Assembly (NCBI RefSeq): GCF_007474535.1
Contig: NZ_VKNW01000006.1
Coordinates: 208,604-272,603 of the forward strand
Origin: Chryseobacterium echinoideorum
GTDB taxonomy: Bacteria > Bacteroidota > Bacteroidia > Flavobacteriales > Weeksellaceae
Direction of reading: 5' to 3'
Length of the DNA stretch: 64,000 bases
Below, piece after piece: positions 56,471 through 64,000 of the stretch (position 1 is its first letter; every line of letters starts with the position of its first letter). The notes beneath the pieces were generated by a model. That model was not told the origin of the DNA, did not search any database, and saw nothing but the letters and a program-made list of their open reading frames with translations. The position numbers were made by a program, and so were the translations under genes.

Positions 56471-57499
56471 TTGAAAAATAATAATTCAGATTTTCTTCAT
56501 TTAGGTAAAAAGCTTCTCAATTGGTATCATCAAAATGCCCGTGATCTGCCATTCAGAAAAACAAAAGATCCATATAAAATCTGGATTTGTGAAATTGTTT
56601 TCCAGCAGACAAGAATTGCGCAGGGTCTTAATCATTACAATAATTTTGTAGAAAGATTTCCCGATGTAAAAACTTTGGCAGAAGCTTCTGAAGATGAGGT
56701 TTTATTATACTGGAAAGGTTTGGGATACTATTCGAGAGCGATTAATATTCACAAAGCTGCACAGCAGATCATGTCAGATTATAGCGGAGTTTTTCCTTCT
56801 CATTACGAAGATATTCTGAAGCTGAAAGGAGTAGGTAAATATACTGCAGCTGCAATTTCAAGTATTTGCTTTAATGGAAAAATGCCTGCGGTAGATGGTA
56901 ATTTTTACAGAGTTCTGAGTCGTGTTTTTGCAGATGATTTTGATATTTCATCGTCCAGAGCCTTTGTTTATTTTTCAGAATTATCAAAGCTGATTATGCC
57001 GGAAAATGTAGGGGATTTTAATCAGGCAATGATGGATTTAGGCTCAGAGATCTGCAAACCTCGGAATCCGATATGCGGAGACTGTCCCTTCAATCAGGAT
57101 TGCATCGCTTTTTCTTTACATAAAACAGATGAGTTTCCTGTAAAAACAAAAAAAGTAAAAGCACAAGACTTGAATCTGCAATATTTTTTCGTTCACAGAA
57201 ATGGGAAGTTTTTAATTCAGCAAAGAAAAGACAATTTCATCTGGAAAAAATTATTTGAATTTCCAACTTCAATTCCTGAAGAGCTGGAACAGTTTGGCAA
57301 AGGAAGTAAAACATTGAACCATAAGCTTACGCATAAAAATTTAACAATAGAAGTGAATAATATCGAAATTCCTTCCGGAAAAATCTGGGATGATTTTACA
57401 TCAAAAAATGAATATCTTATCACCGACTTTGAATCATCATTAATGAGATCTTTTCCGAAACCATTAGAAAATTATATACAAAACATGTTGAAAGAGTGA
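56471..57499 (+). CDS. mutY: A/G-specific adenine glycosylase MutY
   Basis: This 342-residue protein excises A opposite 8-oxoG. It has WICEIVFQQTRIAQ with the catalytic Glu, the HhH motif LKGVGKYTAAAI, VDGNFYRVLSR with the catalytic Asp, and a 4Fe-4S cluster site CKPRNPICGDCPFNQDC. A NUDIX-like C-terminal domain recognises 8-oxoG. The start is TTG 56471; no ATG fits. Confidence 0.95.
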   Translation: MKNNNSDFLHLGKKLLNWYHQNARDLPFRKTKDPYKIWICEIVFQQTRIAQGLNHYNNFVERFPDVKTLAEASEDEVLLYWKGLGYYSRAINIHKAAQQIMSDYSGVFPSHYEDILKLKGVGKYTAAAISSICFNGKMPAVDGNFYRVLSRVFADDFDISSSRAFVYFSELSKLIMPENVGDFNQAMMDLGSEICKPRNPICGDCPFNQDCIAFSLHKTDEFPVKTKKVKAQDLNLQYFFVHRNGKFLIQQRKDNFIWKKLFEFPTSIPEELEQFGKGSKTLNHKLTHKNLTIEVNNIEIPSGKIWDDFTSKNEYLITDFESSLMRSFPKPLENYIQNMLKE

Positions 57500-57550
57500 A
57501 ATTTGAAGTACAGGCTCTGCAAAGTCAAATCTAATTTGTATTTTTGCCAA

Positions 57551-58108
57551 ATGATAAAAAAGATCATTTTTATTTTTGTTTCGTTGCTGATTATTTCCTG
57601 CGGTAAGGAGGCTTCACCAAAGCCTTACGGTGAACTCAGATTAGAATATCCTGCACCAAAATACAAAAAGTTTGAGCCCAACTGTATGTACTCCTTCGAA
57701 ATTTCAGATTTTGCTAAAATTTATGATGCTAAAAAGCCTTGTTGGTACTACTTGAATTATCCGAAAATGAAAGCAAAGATTTTTCTTACTTATTACCCCA
57801 TCAACAACGATTTTGCACAGCAGATTCAGGAAACAGAAAAAATGGTCTATAAGCATACTATAAAGGCAAGCTCAATTGATACAAAATCTTTTGAATATCC
57901 GGAGAAAAGAGTCTTCGGTAATTTTTATGAGCTGAAAGGTCAGTCTGCTTCAAACCTGCAGTTCTATGCGACAGATAGTACAAAACATTTTGTTACCGGT
58001 TATCTGTACTTCAATTCCAGACCGAAGCCCGATTCTCTCGCTCCTGCGGTAGATTATATCAAAAAAGATGTAATGCATCTTCTGGAAACCTTTGAATGGA
58101 AAAAATAA
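57551..58108 (+). CDS. gldD: Gliding motility lipoprotein GldD
   Basis: Start taken at ATG 57551 (185 residues), because a lipoprotein signal with lipobox IISC follows at once (MIKKIIFIFVSLLIISCG); the frame extends to TTG 57503 without reason. The mature part has YGELRLEYPAPKYKKF and the closing YIKKDVMHLLETFEW typical of GldD. GldD is needed for gliding and T9SS function in Flavobacterium johnsoniae. In that species gldD lies after mutY-ssb-gldE; here ssb and gldE are absent between mutY and gldD. Confidence 0.92.
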   Translation: MIKKIIFIFVSLLIISCGKEASPKPYGELRLEYPAPKYKKFEPNCMYSFEISDFAKIYDAKKPCWYYLNYPKMKAKIFLTYYPINNDFAQQIQETEKMVYKHTIKASSIDTKSFEYPEKRVFGNFYELKGQSASNLQFYATDSTKHFVTGYLYFNSRPKPDSLAPAVDYIKKDVMHLLETFEWKK

Positions 58109-58135
58109 ACTAAAAAAAATACAATAGATAATTAT

Positions 58136-59059
58136 ATGAAACTATTAGTCGTAGGAAGCGTGGCATTTGATGCAATTGAGACGCCGTTTGGTAAAACAGA
58201 TAAAATTTTGGGCGGAGCCGCTACTTATATCGGGATTACATCTTCAATTCTTGGGGTAGACTCTGGGATTGTTTCCGTTGTTGGAGGCGATTTTCCTCAG
58301 GAACATCTGGATATGTTTACCAGCAGAAATGTAAATATTGAAGGAATTGAAATCGTAAAAGAAGGAAAAACTTTTTTTTGGGCAGGTAAATATCATAATG
58401 ACCTTAATACAAGAGATACTTTGGTGACCGAAGTTAATGTATTGGAGAATTTTGATCCTAAAATCCCAGACTCAATGCAGGATGCAGAGATTTTATTGCT
58501 TGGAAATCTTCATCCGGGAGTACAGCTTTCTGTATTGGAAAAAATGAACCAACGTCCGAAGCTTGTAATTCTTGATACCATGAATTTCTGGATGGATTCT
58601 GCAATGGATATTCTCGAGCAGATGATTGCCAAAACCGATGTAATCAGCATTAATGACGAAGAAGCAAGACAGCTTTCAGGAGAATATTCTTTGGTAAAAG
58701 CGGCTAAAAAAATCCATGAAATGGGTCCTCAGTTTGTAATCATTAAAAAAGGGGAGCATGGTGCACTTCTATTTCATGATAACAAAATTTTTGCAATTCC
58801 TGCGTTACCTTTGGAGGAAGTGTTTGATCCGACAGGAGCAGGTGATACTTTTGCCGGTGGTTTTGCAGCTTATCTTGCTAAAAAAGGGACATTCGATTTT
58901 GATACCATGAAGTCTGCATTGATCGTAGGTTCTGCAATGGCATCATTCACTGTAGAGAAATTCGGAACTGAAAGACTGGAAGAAGTAAAAGAAGCTGATA
59001 TTCAAAACAGATTATCACAATTTAAGGAATTGACAACCTTTAATGTGGAACTTCAATAA
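58136..59059 (+). CDS. PfkB family carbohydrate kinase
   Basis: The 307-residue ribokinase-fold protein has the N-terminal GGAATYIGITSS motif and the C-terminal DPTGAGDTFAGGFAAY with the catalytic Asp and the anion hole. The substrate cannot be read from sequence; fructose, adenosine, ribose or another sugar is possible. It follows gldD by 27 bp and may be in the same transcript. Confidence 0.9.
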   Translation: MKLLVVGSVAFDAIETPFGKTDKILGGAATYIGITSSILGVDSGIVSVVGGDFPQEHLDMFTSRNVNIEGIEIVKEGKTFFWAGKYHNDLNTRDTLVTEVNVLENFDPKIPDSMQDAEILLLGNLHPGVQLSVLEKMNQRPKLVILDTMNFWMDSAMDILEQMIAKTDVISINDEEARQLSGEYSLVKAAKKIHEMGPQFVIIKKGEHGALLFHDNKIFAIPALPLEEVFDPTGAGDTFAGGFAAYLAKKGTFDFDTMKSALIVGSAMASFTVEKFGTERLEEVKEADIQNRLSQFKELTTFNVELQ

Positions 59060-59146
59060 TATTCTTTTTTTAAGAAATATTTATAATAAAAAATTGAGTG
59101 CAATTCGTTAAGAATTATAAATTTGCAACTTGTTTAAAAATTTAAA

Positions 59147-60514
59147 ATGATAAATAAACTAAAAATCACTTTTCTTCTGGGGGTATTGGTGATGTTTTTT
59201 TCAGGAAACATCCATGCTCAGCTTAAAAAAGGACAGTTGGTAGATGGTATCGCAGCAGTAATTGGTGACGAAATCGTGCTGGAATCTGATGTTGAAGAAC
59301 AGATCAATTATGGAAAGCAGCAAGGTGTTGCCGCCACCAACAGATGTGAGTTTTTGGAAAACCTAATCAATAATAAGCTTTTGGTATACGAAGCTAAGAG
59401 AGATACGCTTATCGAAAACCGTGCGGCAATGATCAAAGAGCAGGTAAATGCAAAATACAGTCAGTTACTTTCTCAGTTTCCGGATGAAAAATCAATGCTT
59501 GCAGCTTACAAGTTCAGAAATCAGTATGAACTGAAAAACGCCATCGAAAAAATTGATACCGACCAGTATTACGGGCAGGAAAAATTTCGAAGAATTACCG
59601 AAAAAGCTGATGTTACGCCAAACGAAGTGACAGATTTTTATAATTTATACAAATCTCAGCTTCCGGAAATCAAAGATGAGGTTTCTCTTTCCCAGATTAT
59701 GATGTATCCGAAGCTTACTGAAGCGCATAAAGATGAATTGATCAGCAAGCTTAAAAAAATAAAAGCCGATATTGAAGGAGGCGAAACTTTTGAAAGTCAG
59801 GCAAGAATCTATTCTGAAGATGACGGTTCTGCGGCAAACGGAGGTTTGTACAAAAATATCAATAAAGGACAGATGGTAAAACCATTTGAAGCAGCTGCTC
59901 TCAACTTGCAGGAAGGCGAAATTTCAGATCCGGTAGAATCTGAATTTGGTTATCACATTATTCAGCTTGTCAAAAAATCGGGTAAGAATTATGATGCAAG
60001 ACATATTTTGCTGAAAGCAATTCCTACAGAATCAGAAATGATGGCTGCCAAAAAGAAATTAGACAGTATTAGAGGACTGATTTTAGCTGAGAAAATTACT
60101 TTCAAAGACGCTGCTTTCAAATTTTCGGATGATAAAAGAACGAAATTTAACGCAGGAGTTATTACGGGAAATGATGGTTCCAATAAAATCGAAAGAGAAA
60201 GTGTTCCTGGAGTTATCAGCTATGAACTTGCAGGTTTAAATAAAGGAGACATCACTAACGCTTTTGAGGATGTGGCAGACCGAGACAGAAAGGTGGTGAA
60301 GATTATTAAAATCGAAGATGTGATTCCGGCTCACCAGATAAAACTGGAAACCGATTACGACAGAATCAAACAAATGGCACTCAATAAAAGAAAGAACGAA
60401 ATGGTAGAAAAGTTTGTCAATTCCAGGCTTCCTACAACATTTATTTCCATAGACGGCAGATATGACAACTGTGATTTCAGAGCCAACTGGAAAAAAGATT
60501 CAATCAAAAAATAA
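59147..60514 (+). CDS. SurA-like periplasmic peptidylprolyl isomerase
   Basis: This 455-residue protein has a signal peptide ending near residue 25 (HAQ). A SurA_N-like helical part comes next (LVDGIAAVIGDEIVLESDVE). Two PpiC-type rotamase domains follow near 175-275 and 285-390 (ARIYSEDDGSAANGGLYKNI, DARHILLKAIP). It would help fold outer-membrane proteins such as the OmpA paralogues. Confidence 0.88.
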   Translation: MINKLKITFLLGVLVMFFSGNIHAQLKKGQLVDGIAAVIGDEIVLESDVEEQINYGKQQGVAATNRCEFLENLINNKLLVYEAKRDTLIENRAAMIKEQVNAKYSQLLSQFPDEKSMLAAYKFRNQYELKNAIEKIDTDQYYGQEKFRRITEKADVTPNEVTDFYNLYKSQLPEIKDEVSLSQIMMYPKLTEAHKDELISKLKKIKADIEGGETFESQARIYSEDDGSAANGGLYKNINKGQMVKPFEAAALNLQEGEISDPVESEFGYHIIQLVKKSGKNYDARHILLKAIPTESEMMAAKKKLDSIRGLILAEKITFKDAAFKFSDDKRTKFNAGVITGNDGSNKIERESVPGVISYELAGLNKGDITNAFEDVADRDRKVVKIIKIEDVIPAHQIKLETDYDRIKQMALNKRKNEMVEKFVNSRLPTTFISIDGRYDNCDFRANWKKDSIKK

Positions 60515-60520
60515 TAAATT

Positions 60521-60549
60521 AACCTTCAGTTTTCTGAAGGTTTTTTTTT
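60521..60549 (+). terminator. Terminator after the SurA-like gene
   Basis: Stem AACCTTCAG / CTGAAGGTT with a 4-nt loop, followed by nine T. Confidence 0.9.
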
Positions 60550-60609
60550 GATCACCTTTAAACATATTATCTTGATGGGGGTTTATGTTTTCAAATCAAG
60601 GCGATTTCA

Positions 60610-60617
60610 TATATTTG
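60610..60617 (+). promoter_or_regulatory. polA -7 box
   Basis: TATATTTG lies 16 bp before the polA ATG at 60633. Transcription would begin near 60624, giving a leader of about 9 nt. No TTG is at the right distance upstream, so the -33 element is weak. The box also rules against the start codon at 60585. Confidence 0.5.
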
Positions 60618-60632
60618 TTCATTATTCAACTT

Positions 60633-63470
60633 ATGGAGGCAACACAAGATAAAAGGCTTTTTCTCATTGATGCATATGCAATGATTTTCAGAGGATATTA
60701 TGCATTGATCAGAAGTCCAAGAATTACCAGTACAGGGATTGATACATCAGCAATCTTCGGATTTACCAATTCTTTGATAGAACTAATAAGAAGAGAAAGA
60801 CCTACGCATCTGGCAGTGGTTTTTGATGTAGGTGAAGCAAGTATAAGAACAACCGATTATACAGAATATAAAGCCAATAGAAGCGAGACTCCTGAAGCCA
60901 TAACAATTGCGCTTCCTTATATTAAGAGAATTTTGGAAGCCATGCATATTCCGCATCTCGGAGTTACAGGTTACGAAGCAGATGATGTTATAGGAACTAT
61001 TGCCTGCAAAGCAGAAAAAGAAGGGTATACAACTTTTATGGTAACGCCGGACAAAGATTTTGCCCAGTTGGTGACAGATAAAATTAAAATTTATAAACCT
61101 GGCTTGAAAGGTGGTGACATAGAAATTTTAGGCGTTGAAGAAGTGAAAGCTAAATACGAGATTGAAGATCCGAAACAGGTCATTGATTTCTTAGCCATGA
61201 TGGGAGACGCTGTGGATAATATTCCCGGATTGGAAGGTGTAGGCGAAAAAACCGCAATGAAATTCCTCAAAGAATTCGGAAGTATTGAAAATCTTTTAGC
61301 CAATACGCATCAGCTCAAAGGTAAATTGAAAGAGAAAGTAGAAGCCTCTGCAGAACGCGGGATTTTATCTAAAAAATTAGCGACTATTATCTGTGACGTT
61401 CCAATTGAATTTCATCAGGAACAGTATGATCTGGAAACTCCGGATTTTGAAAAAGTAAAAGAAGTTTTTGACGAAATAGAATTCAGAAGACTGTACGAAA
61501 ATCTGTATCGGGCTTTTGCTCCGGCTGAAATTAGTGCTGCAAAATCGGAAGGGAATACTGAAAAAGAGCAACAGACACCACAGCAGAAAGTGGCAGCAAA
61601 TGTTGGTCAGCTGGATCTTTTTGCAACTTATGAGGAACTGGATCAGGCAACTTCAACCAAATCAACAATTGAAGATAATGATCATCTGTACCAATTTGTA
61701 GATAACCCCAAAGCGCAGAAAATTTTAGTTCAGAATTTATTGCTTCAAAAAGCGGTATGTTTTGATACAGAAACTACTTCGCTTAACGAAATGGAGGCTG
61801 AGTTGGTAGGAATGAGTTTTTCTTACAAAAAAGGTTTGGCGTATTATATTCCGCTTTCTGAAGATCAGGGCGAAGTTTTGCAGACTTTGGAAATTTTCAG
61901 ACCGTTTTTCGAGAAAGAAGATTTAATTAAAATTGCTCACAATTTAAAATACGATTATAAAATTCTTCAGCAATACAATATTACCGTAAAAGGAGCAATG
62001 TTCGATACCATGATTGCTCACTACCTTTTGAATCCGGACGGAAGGCACGGAATGGATTATCTCTCTGAAGTTTATCTCGGATATAAACCTGTTTCCATTG
62101 AAACGATTATCGGAAAAAAAGGAAAAAAACAAGGCAATTTCAGAGATGCTGATCTCAGAACACAGACTGATTACGCAGCAGAAGATGCTGATGTCACATT
62201 TCAGTTATACGAATTGTTTGCACCGCAGCTCAAGAAAGAAAACCTTGAAGATTTATTCTTTAAAATAGAAATGCCGCTGATGGAGGTTTTGGCTAAAATG
62301 GAATTGGCAGGAATTTCTCTTGACGAAAAATGGCTGGCTCAGGAAAGCATTGATCTTGAGAATGATTTAAGACAGTTAGAATCAAAAATATTTGAAATTT
62401 CGGGAGAAGAATTTAATATGAACTCTCCAAGACAGTTGGGAGATATTCTGTTTGAAAAAATGCAGCTAGATCCGAAAGCAAAAAAAACAAAGACCGGTCA
62501 ATATGCGACTTCTGAAGACATATTGCAGAAGCTGGCTTCAAAACACGAAATAATTCAGCATATTTTAGAATACAGAACGTATCAAAAGCTGAAATCAACT
62601 TATGTGGATGCATTGCCGTCACAGATTGATAAAGATGACAACCGCGTTCATACCAATTTCTCTCAGACAACGGCTGCAACGGGTCGTTTGGCAAGTGTGA
62701 ATCCGAATTTGCAGAATATTCCTATTCGTACTTTAAGAGGACAGCAGATCCGTGGAGCGTTTGTTTCCGGTGAAGGAAAGAAAATTATTTCTGCCGATTA
62801 TTCTCAGATTGAACTCCGCTTAATTGCTGAAATTTCCGGTGAAGATAACATGATTAAGGCTTTTCAGAACGGAGAAGATATTCATGCCTCTACGGCAGCA
62901 AAATTATTCAGAATTCCGTTGGAAGAAGTGTCTAAAACGCAGAGAAGTCAGGCAAAAACCGTCAACTTCGGAATTATTTATGGACAGGGTGCTTTTGCTT
63001 TAGCCGAGCAGACCGGGCTTTCCAGGACAGAAGCAAAGCAGATGATCGAAGCCTATTTTGAAACCTATCCGAAACTGAAAGCTTATATGGCCGAACAGGT
63101 CGCTAAAGCCCGTGAATTGGGATATGTAGAAACCATTTTGGGAAGAAAAAGACATTTGAAAGATATCAATTCCGGAAATTTTGTGGTAAGAGGTCATGCC
63201 GAAAGAAACGCCGTTAATGCTCCGGTTCAGGGAAGCGCAGCAGACGTTGTAAAAATGGCGATGATTAAAATTGATAAAGAACTGGAAGCACAGAATCTTC
63301 AAACCAAAATGCTGCTGCAGGTTCACGACGAATTGCTGTTTGAAGCCCCGGCTGAAGAAGTAGAAACCGCTACACGACTCATCAAAAAAGAAATGGAATC
63401 TGCCATTGAGACACAGGTGCCGTTATTGGTTGAGGTTGGGGTAGGGAACAACTGGCTGGAAGCGCATTAA
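60633..63470 (+). CDS. polA: DNA polymerase I
   Basis: Start taken at ATG 60633 (945 residues, MEATQDKRLFLIDAYAMIFR), 16 codons inside the longest frame, since the -7 box lies between. Residues 1-290 are the 5' nuclease domain (AYAMIFRGYYALI, GYEADDVIGTIA). Residues about 350-530 are the 3'-5' exonuclease domain with intact acidic residues in CFDTETTSLNEME. The rest is the polymerase with DYSQIELRLIAEISG, QAKTVNFGIIYGQG and LLQVHDELLFEA. A proofreading-competent enzyme for repair and Okazaki fragment maturation. Confidence 0.97.
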   Translation: MEATQDKRLFLIDAYAMIFRGYYALIRSPRITSTGIDTSAIFGFTNSLIELIRRERPTHLAVVFDVGEASIRTTDYTEYKANRSETPEAITIALPYIKRILEAMHIPHLGVTGYEADDVIGTIACKAEKEGYTTFMVTPDKDFAQLVTDKIKIYKPGLKGGDIEILGVEEVKAKYEIEDPKQVIDFLAMMGDAVDNIPGLEGVGEKTAMKFLKEFGSIENLLANTHQLKGKLKEKVEASAERGILSKKLATIICDVPIEFHQEQYDLETPDFEKVKEVFDEIEFRRLYENLYRAFAPAEISAAKSEGNTEKEQQTPQQKVAANVGQLDLFATYEELDQATSTKSTIEDNDHLYQFVDNPKAQKILVQNLLLQKAVCFDTETTSLNEMEAELVGMSFSYKKGLAYYIPLSEDQGEVLQTLEIFRPFFEKEDLIKIAHNLKYDYKILQQYNITVKGAMFDTMIAHYLLNPDGRHGMDYLSEVYLGYKPVSIETIIGKKGKKQGNFRDADLRTQTDYAAEDADVTFQLYELFAPQLKKENLEDLFFKIEMPLMEVLAKMELAGISLDEKWLAQESIDLENDLRQLESKIFEISGEEFNMNSPRQLGDILFEKMQLDPKAKKTKTGQYATSEDILQKLASKHEIIQHILEYRTYQKLKSTYVDALPSQIDKDDNRVHTNFSQTTAATGRLASVNPNLQNIPIRTLRGQQIRGAFVSGEGKKIISADYSQIELRLIAEISGEDNMIKAFQNGEDIHASTAAKLFRIPLEEVSKTQRSQAKTVNFGIIYGQGAFALAEQTGLSRTEAKQMIEAYFETYPKLKAYMAEQVAKARELGYVETILGRKRHLKDINSGNFVVRGHAERNAVNAPVQGSAADVVKMAMIKIDKELEAQNLQTKMLLQVHDELLFEAPAEEVETATRLIKKEMESAIETQVPLLVEVGVGNNWLEAH

Positions 63471-63480
63471 GAAAAATTTA

Positions 63481-63513
63481 AAAGGCTGTATCATTTCTGA
63501 AGCAGCCTTTTTT
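63481..63513. terminator. Terminator between polA and the XRE gene
   Basis: Stem AAAGGCTG / CAGCCTTT with a 14-nt loop, followed by TTTT. It lies between convergent genes and may serve both. Confidence 0.75.
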
Positions 63514-63754
63514 ATGATGATTTTTTGATTTCGAAACTGAACAGTTCTGTTATTTCTATTTCTAAGGCTTGAGAAATTGCGTATGCAACACCAATTGAAG
63601 TGTTTATTACACCTCTTTCGATCCTGCTTATCTGTGAATATTCTACATTAATTGAATCTGCGAGACTTTGCATGCTCATTTTTTTGGACTCTCTTATCTT
63701 TCTTAGATTTTGTCCAAACAATCTGATAAATTCTTTGTCTATGCTTGCTTTCAC
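63512..63754 (-). CDS. Small XRE-family transcriptional regulator
   Basis: The 80-residue protein is a single HTH_3 domain (MSMQSLADSINVEYSQISRI, ERGVINTS) with a short acidic C-terminus. No ligand or oligomerisation domain is present. It is divergent from a lipoprotein gene at 63871, with a TGGC-N6-GCCA palindrome between them, and may regulate itself and that gene. Confidence 0.85.
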   Translation of the reverse strand: MKASIDKEFIRLFGQNLRKIRESKKMSMQSLADSINVEYSQISRIERGVINTSIGVAYAISQALEIEITELFSFEIKKSS

Positions 63755-63788
63755 AAAGCAAAGGTTAATAATTAATAAAAAAAATATT

Positions 63789-63802
63789 GTGGCTTATTTG
63801 CC
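63789..63802. promoter_or_regulatory. Possible operator between XRE regulator and lipoprotein gene
   Basis: TGGC-N6-GCCA, an inverted repeat of 14 bp, in the gap between the two divergent genes. A TATATTTG -7 box for the right-hand gene lies at 63831-63838. Confidence 0.35.
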
Positions 63803-63870
63803 ATAATTTAAAATTGTTTTATATATTTGTAAAAAATTTATATATTTAACCTTTAAAAACATCAAATAGC

Positions 63871-64000
63871 ATGAAGAAAAAATTATTTCTCAGGCTCTGC
63901 CTGATTCTTGCAGTCGGTTTCTCGGCGTTCTCCTGCCGAACCGAAGAATTTCACAACGAGGAAGAAACCCACGGCAACGCAGGTTTGCGATTGACTTCCC
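63871..64000 (+). CDS. Lipoprotein, N-terminal part (cut by window end)
   Basis: ATG 63871 opens 43 codons to the window edge. A lipoprotein signal with lipobox AFSC is clear (residues 1-20), followed by a charged stretch rich in Glu and His. What follows is not visible, so family and role cannot be given. A -7 box lies 33 bp upstream of the ATG. Confidence 0.7.
   Translation, partial: MKKKLFLRLCLILAVGFSAFSCRTEEFHNEEETHGNAGLRLTS

Overview
The window reads as a chromosomal segment of a Bacteroidota bacterium, class Flavobacteriia, most like Chryseobacterium and its relatives. The reasons are an rRNA operon of Bacteroidota type, TTG/TAnnTTTG promoters instead of sigma70-type ones, almost no Shine-Dalgarno sequences, and the genes porZ (type IX secretion), gldD and tandem OmpA/TSP3 proteins.

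Positions 1-20.9 kb look like the 3' part of a contractile, phage-tail-like particle locus (eCIS or tailocin type). It contains the C-terminal end of a large particle protein cut by the left edge, an Ig/FN3-like protein, an S24 repressor with a divergent promoter and operator, two very small genes, a holin-like membrane protein, and a 1357-residue effector with a nuclease-like C-terminus followed by a candidate immunity gene. After these come a second, SUKH-like immunity gene and a broken piece of another effector. Three fibre-like proteins share one N-terminal anchor motif, and the locus closes with a lipoprotein shaped like a unimolecular spanin overlapping an amidase, and an Afp15-like AAA+ ATPase. 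Tube, sheath and baseplate genes are not in the window and would have to lie to the left. The likely logic is repression by the S24 protein, induction by its self-cleavage, assembly of fibre-bearing particles loaded with effector, and release by holin, amidase and spanin.

Positions 21-37.6 kb are housekeeping genes: an SDR oxidoreductase, a tightly coupled minus-strand operon (split UshA-like nucleotidase, porZ, recO), dapA, a GNAT acetyltransferase, a ParE-type toxin-antitoxin pair, recG, a secreted thioredoxin-fold protein, three tandem POT transporters, gcvH and a VanZ-like protein.

Positions 37.9-43.6 kb are one complete rRNA operon (16S, tRNA-Ile, tRNA-Ala, 23S, 5S) with three stacked promoters upstream and a strong terminator. 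The 16S 3' end lacks the canonical CCUCC anti-Shine-Dalgarno. Spacers on both sides of the 23S are built of foldback repeats.

Positions 43.8-64 kb hold fmt, recQ, two tandem OmpA-family genes, folK, sppA, a ClC channel or antiporter, a lone Imm22-like gene, an M13 peptidase, mutY, gldD, a PfkB kinase, a SurA-like isomerase, polA, a small XRE regulator and the start of a lipoprotein gene cut by the right edge. All family calls come from reading the sequence; no database search was run.
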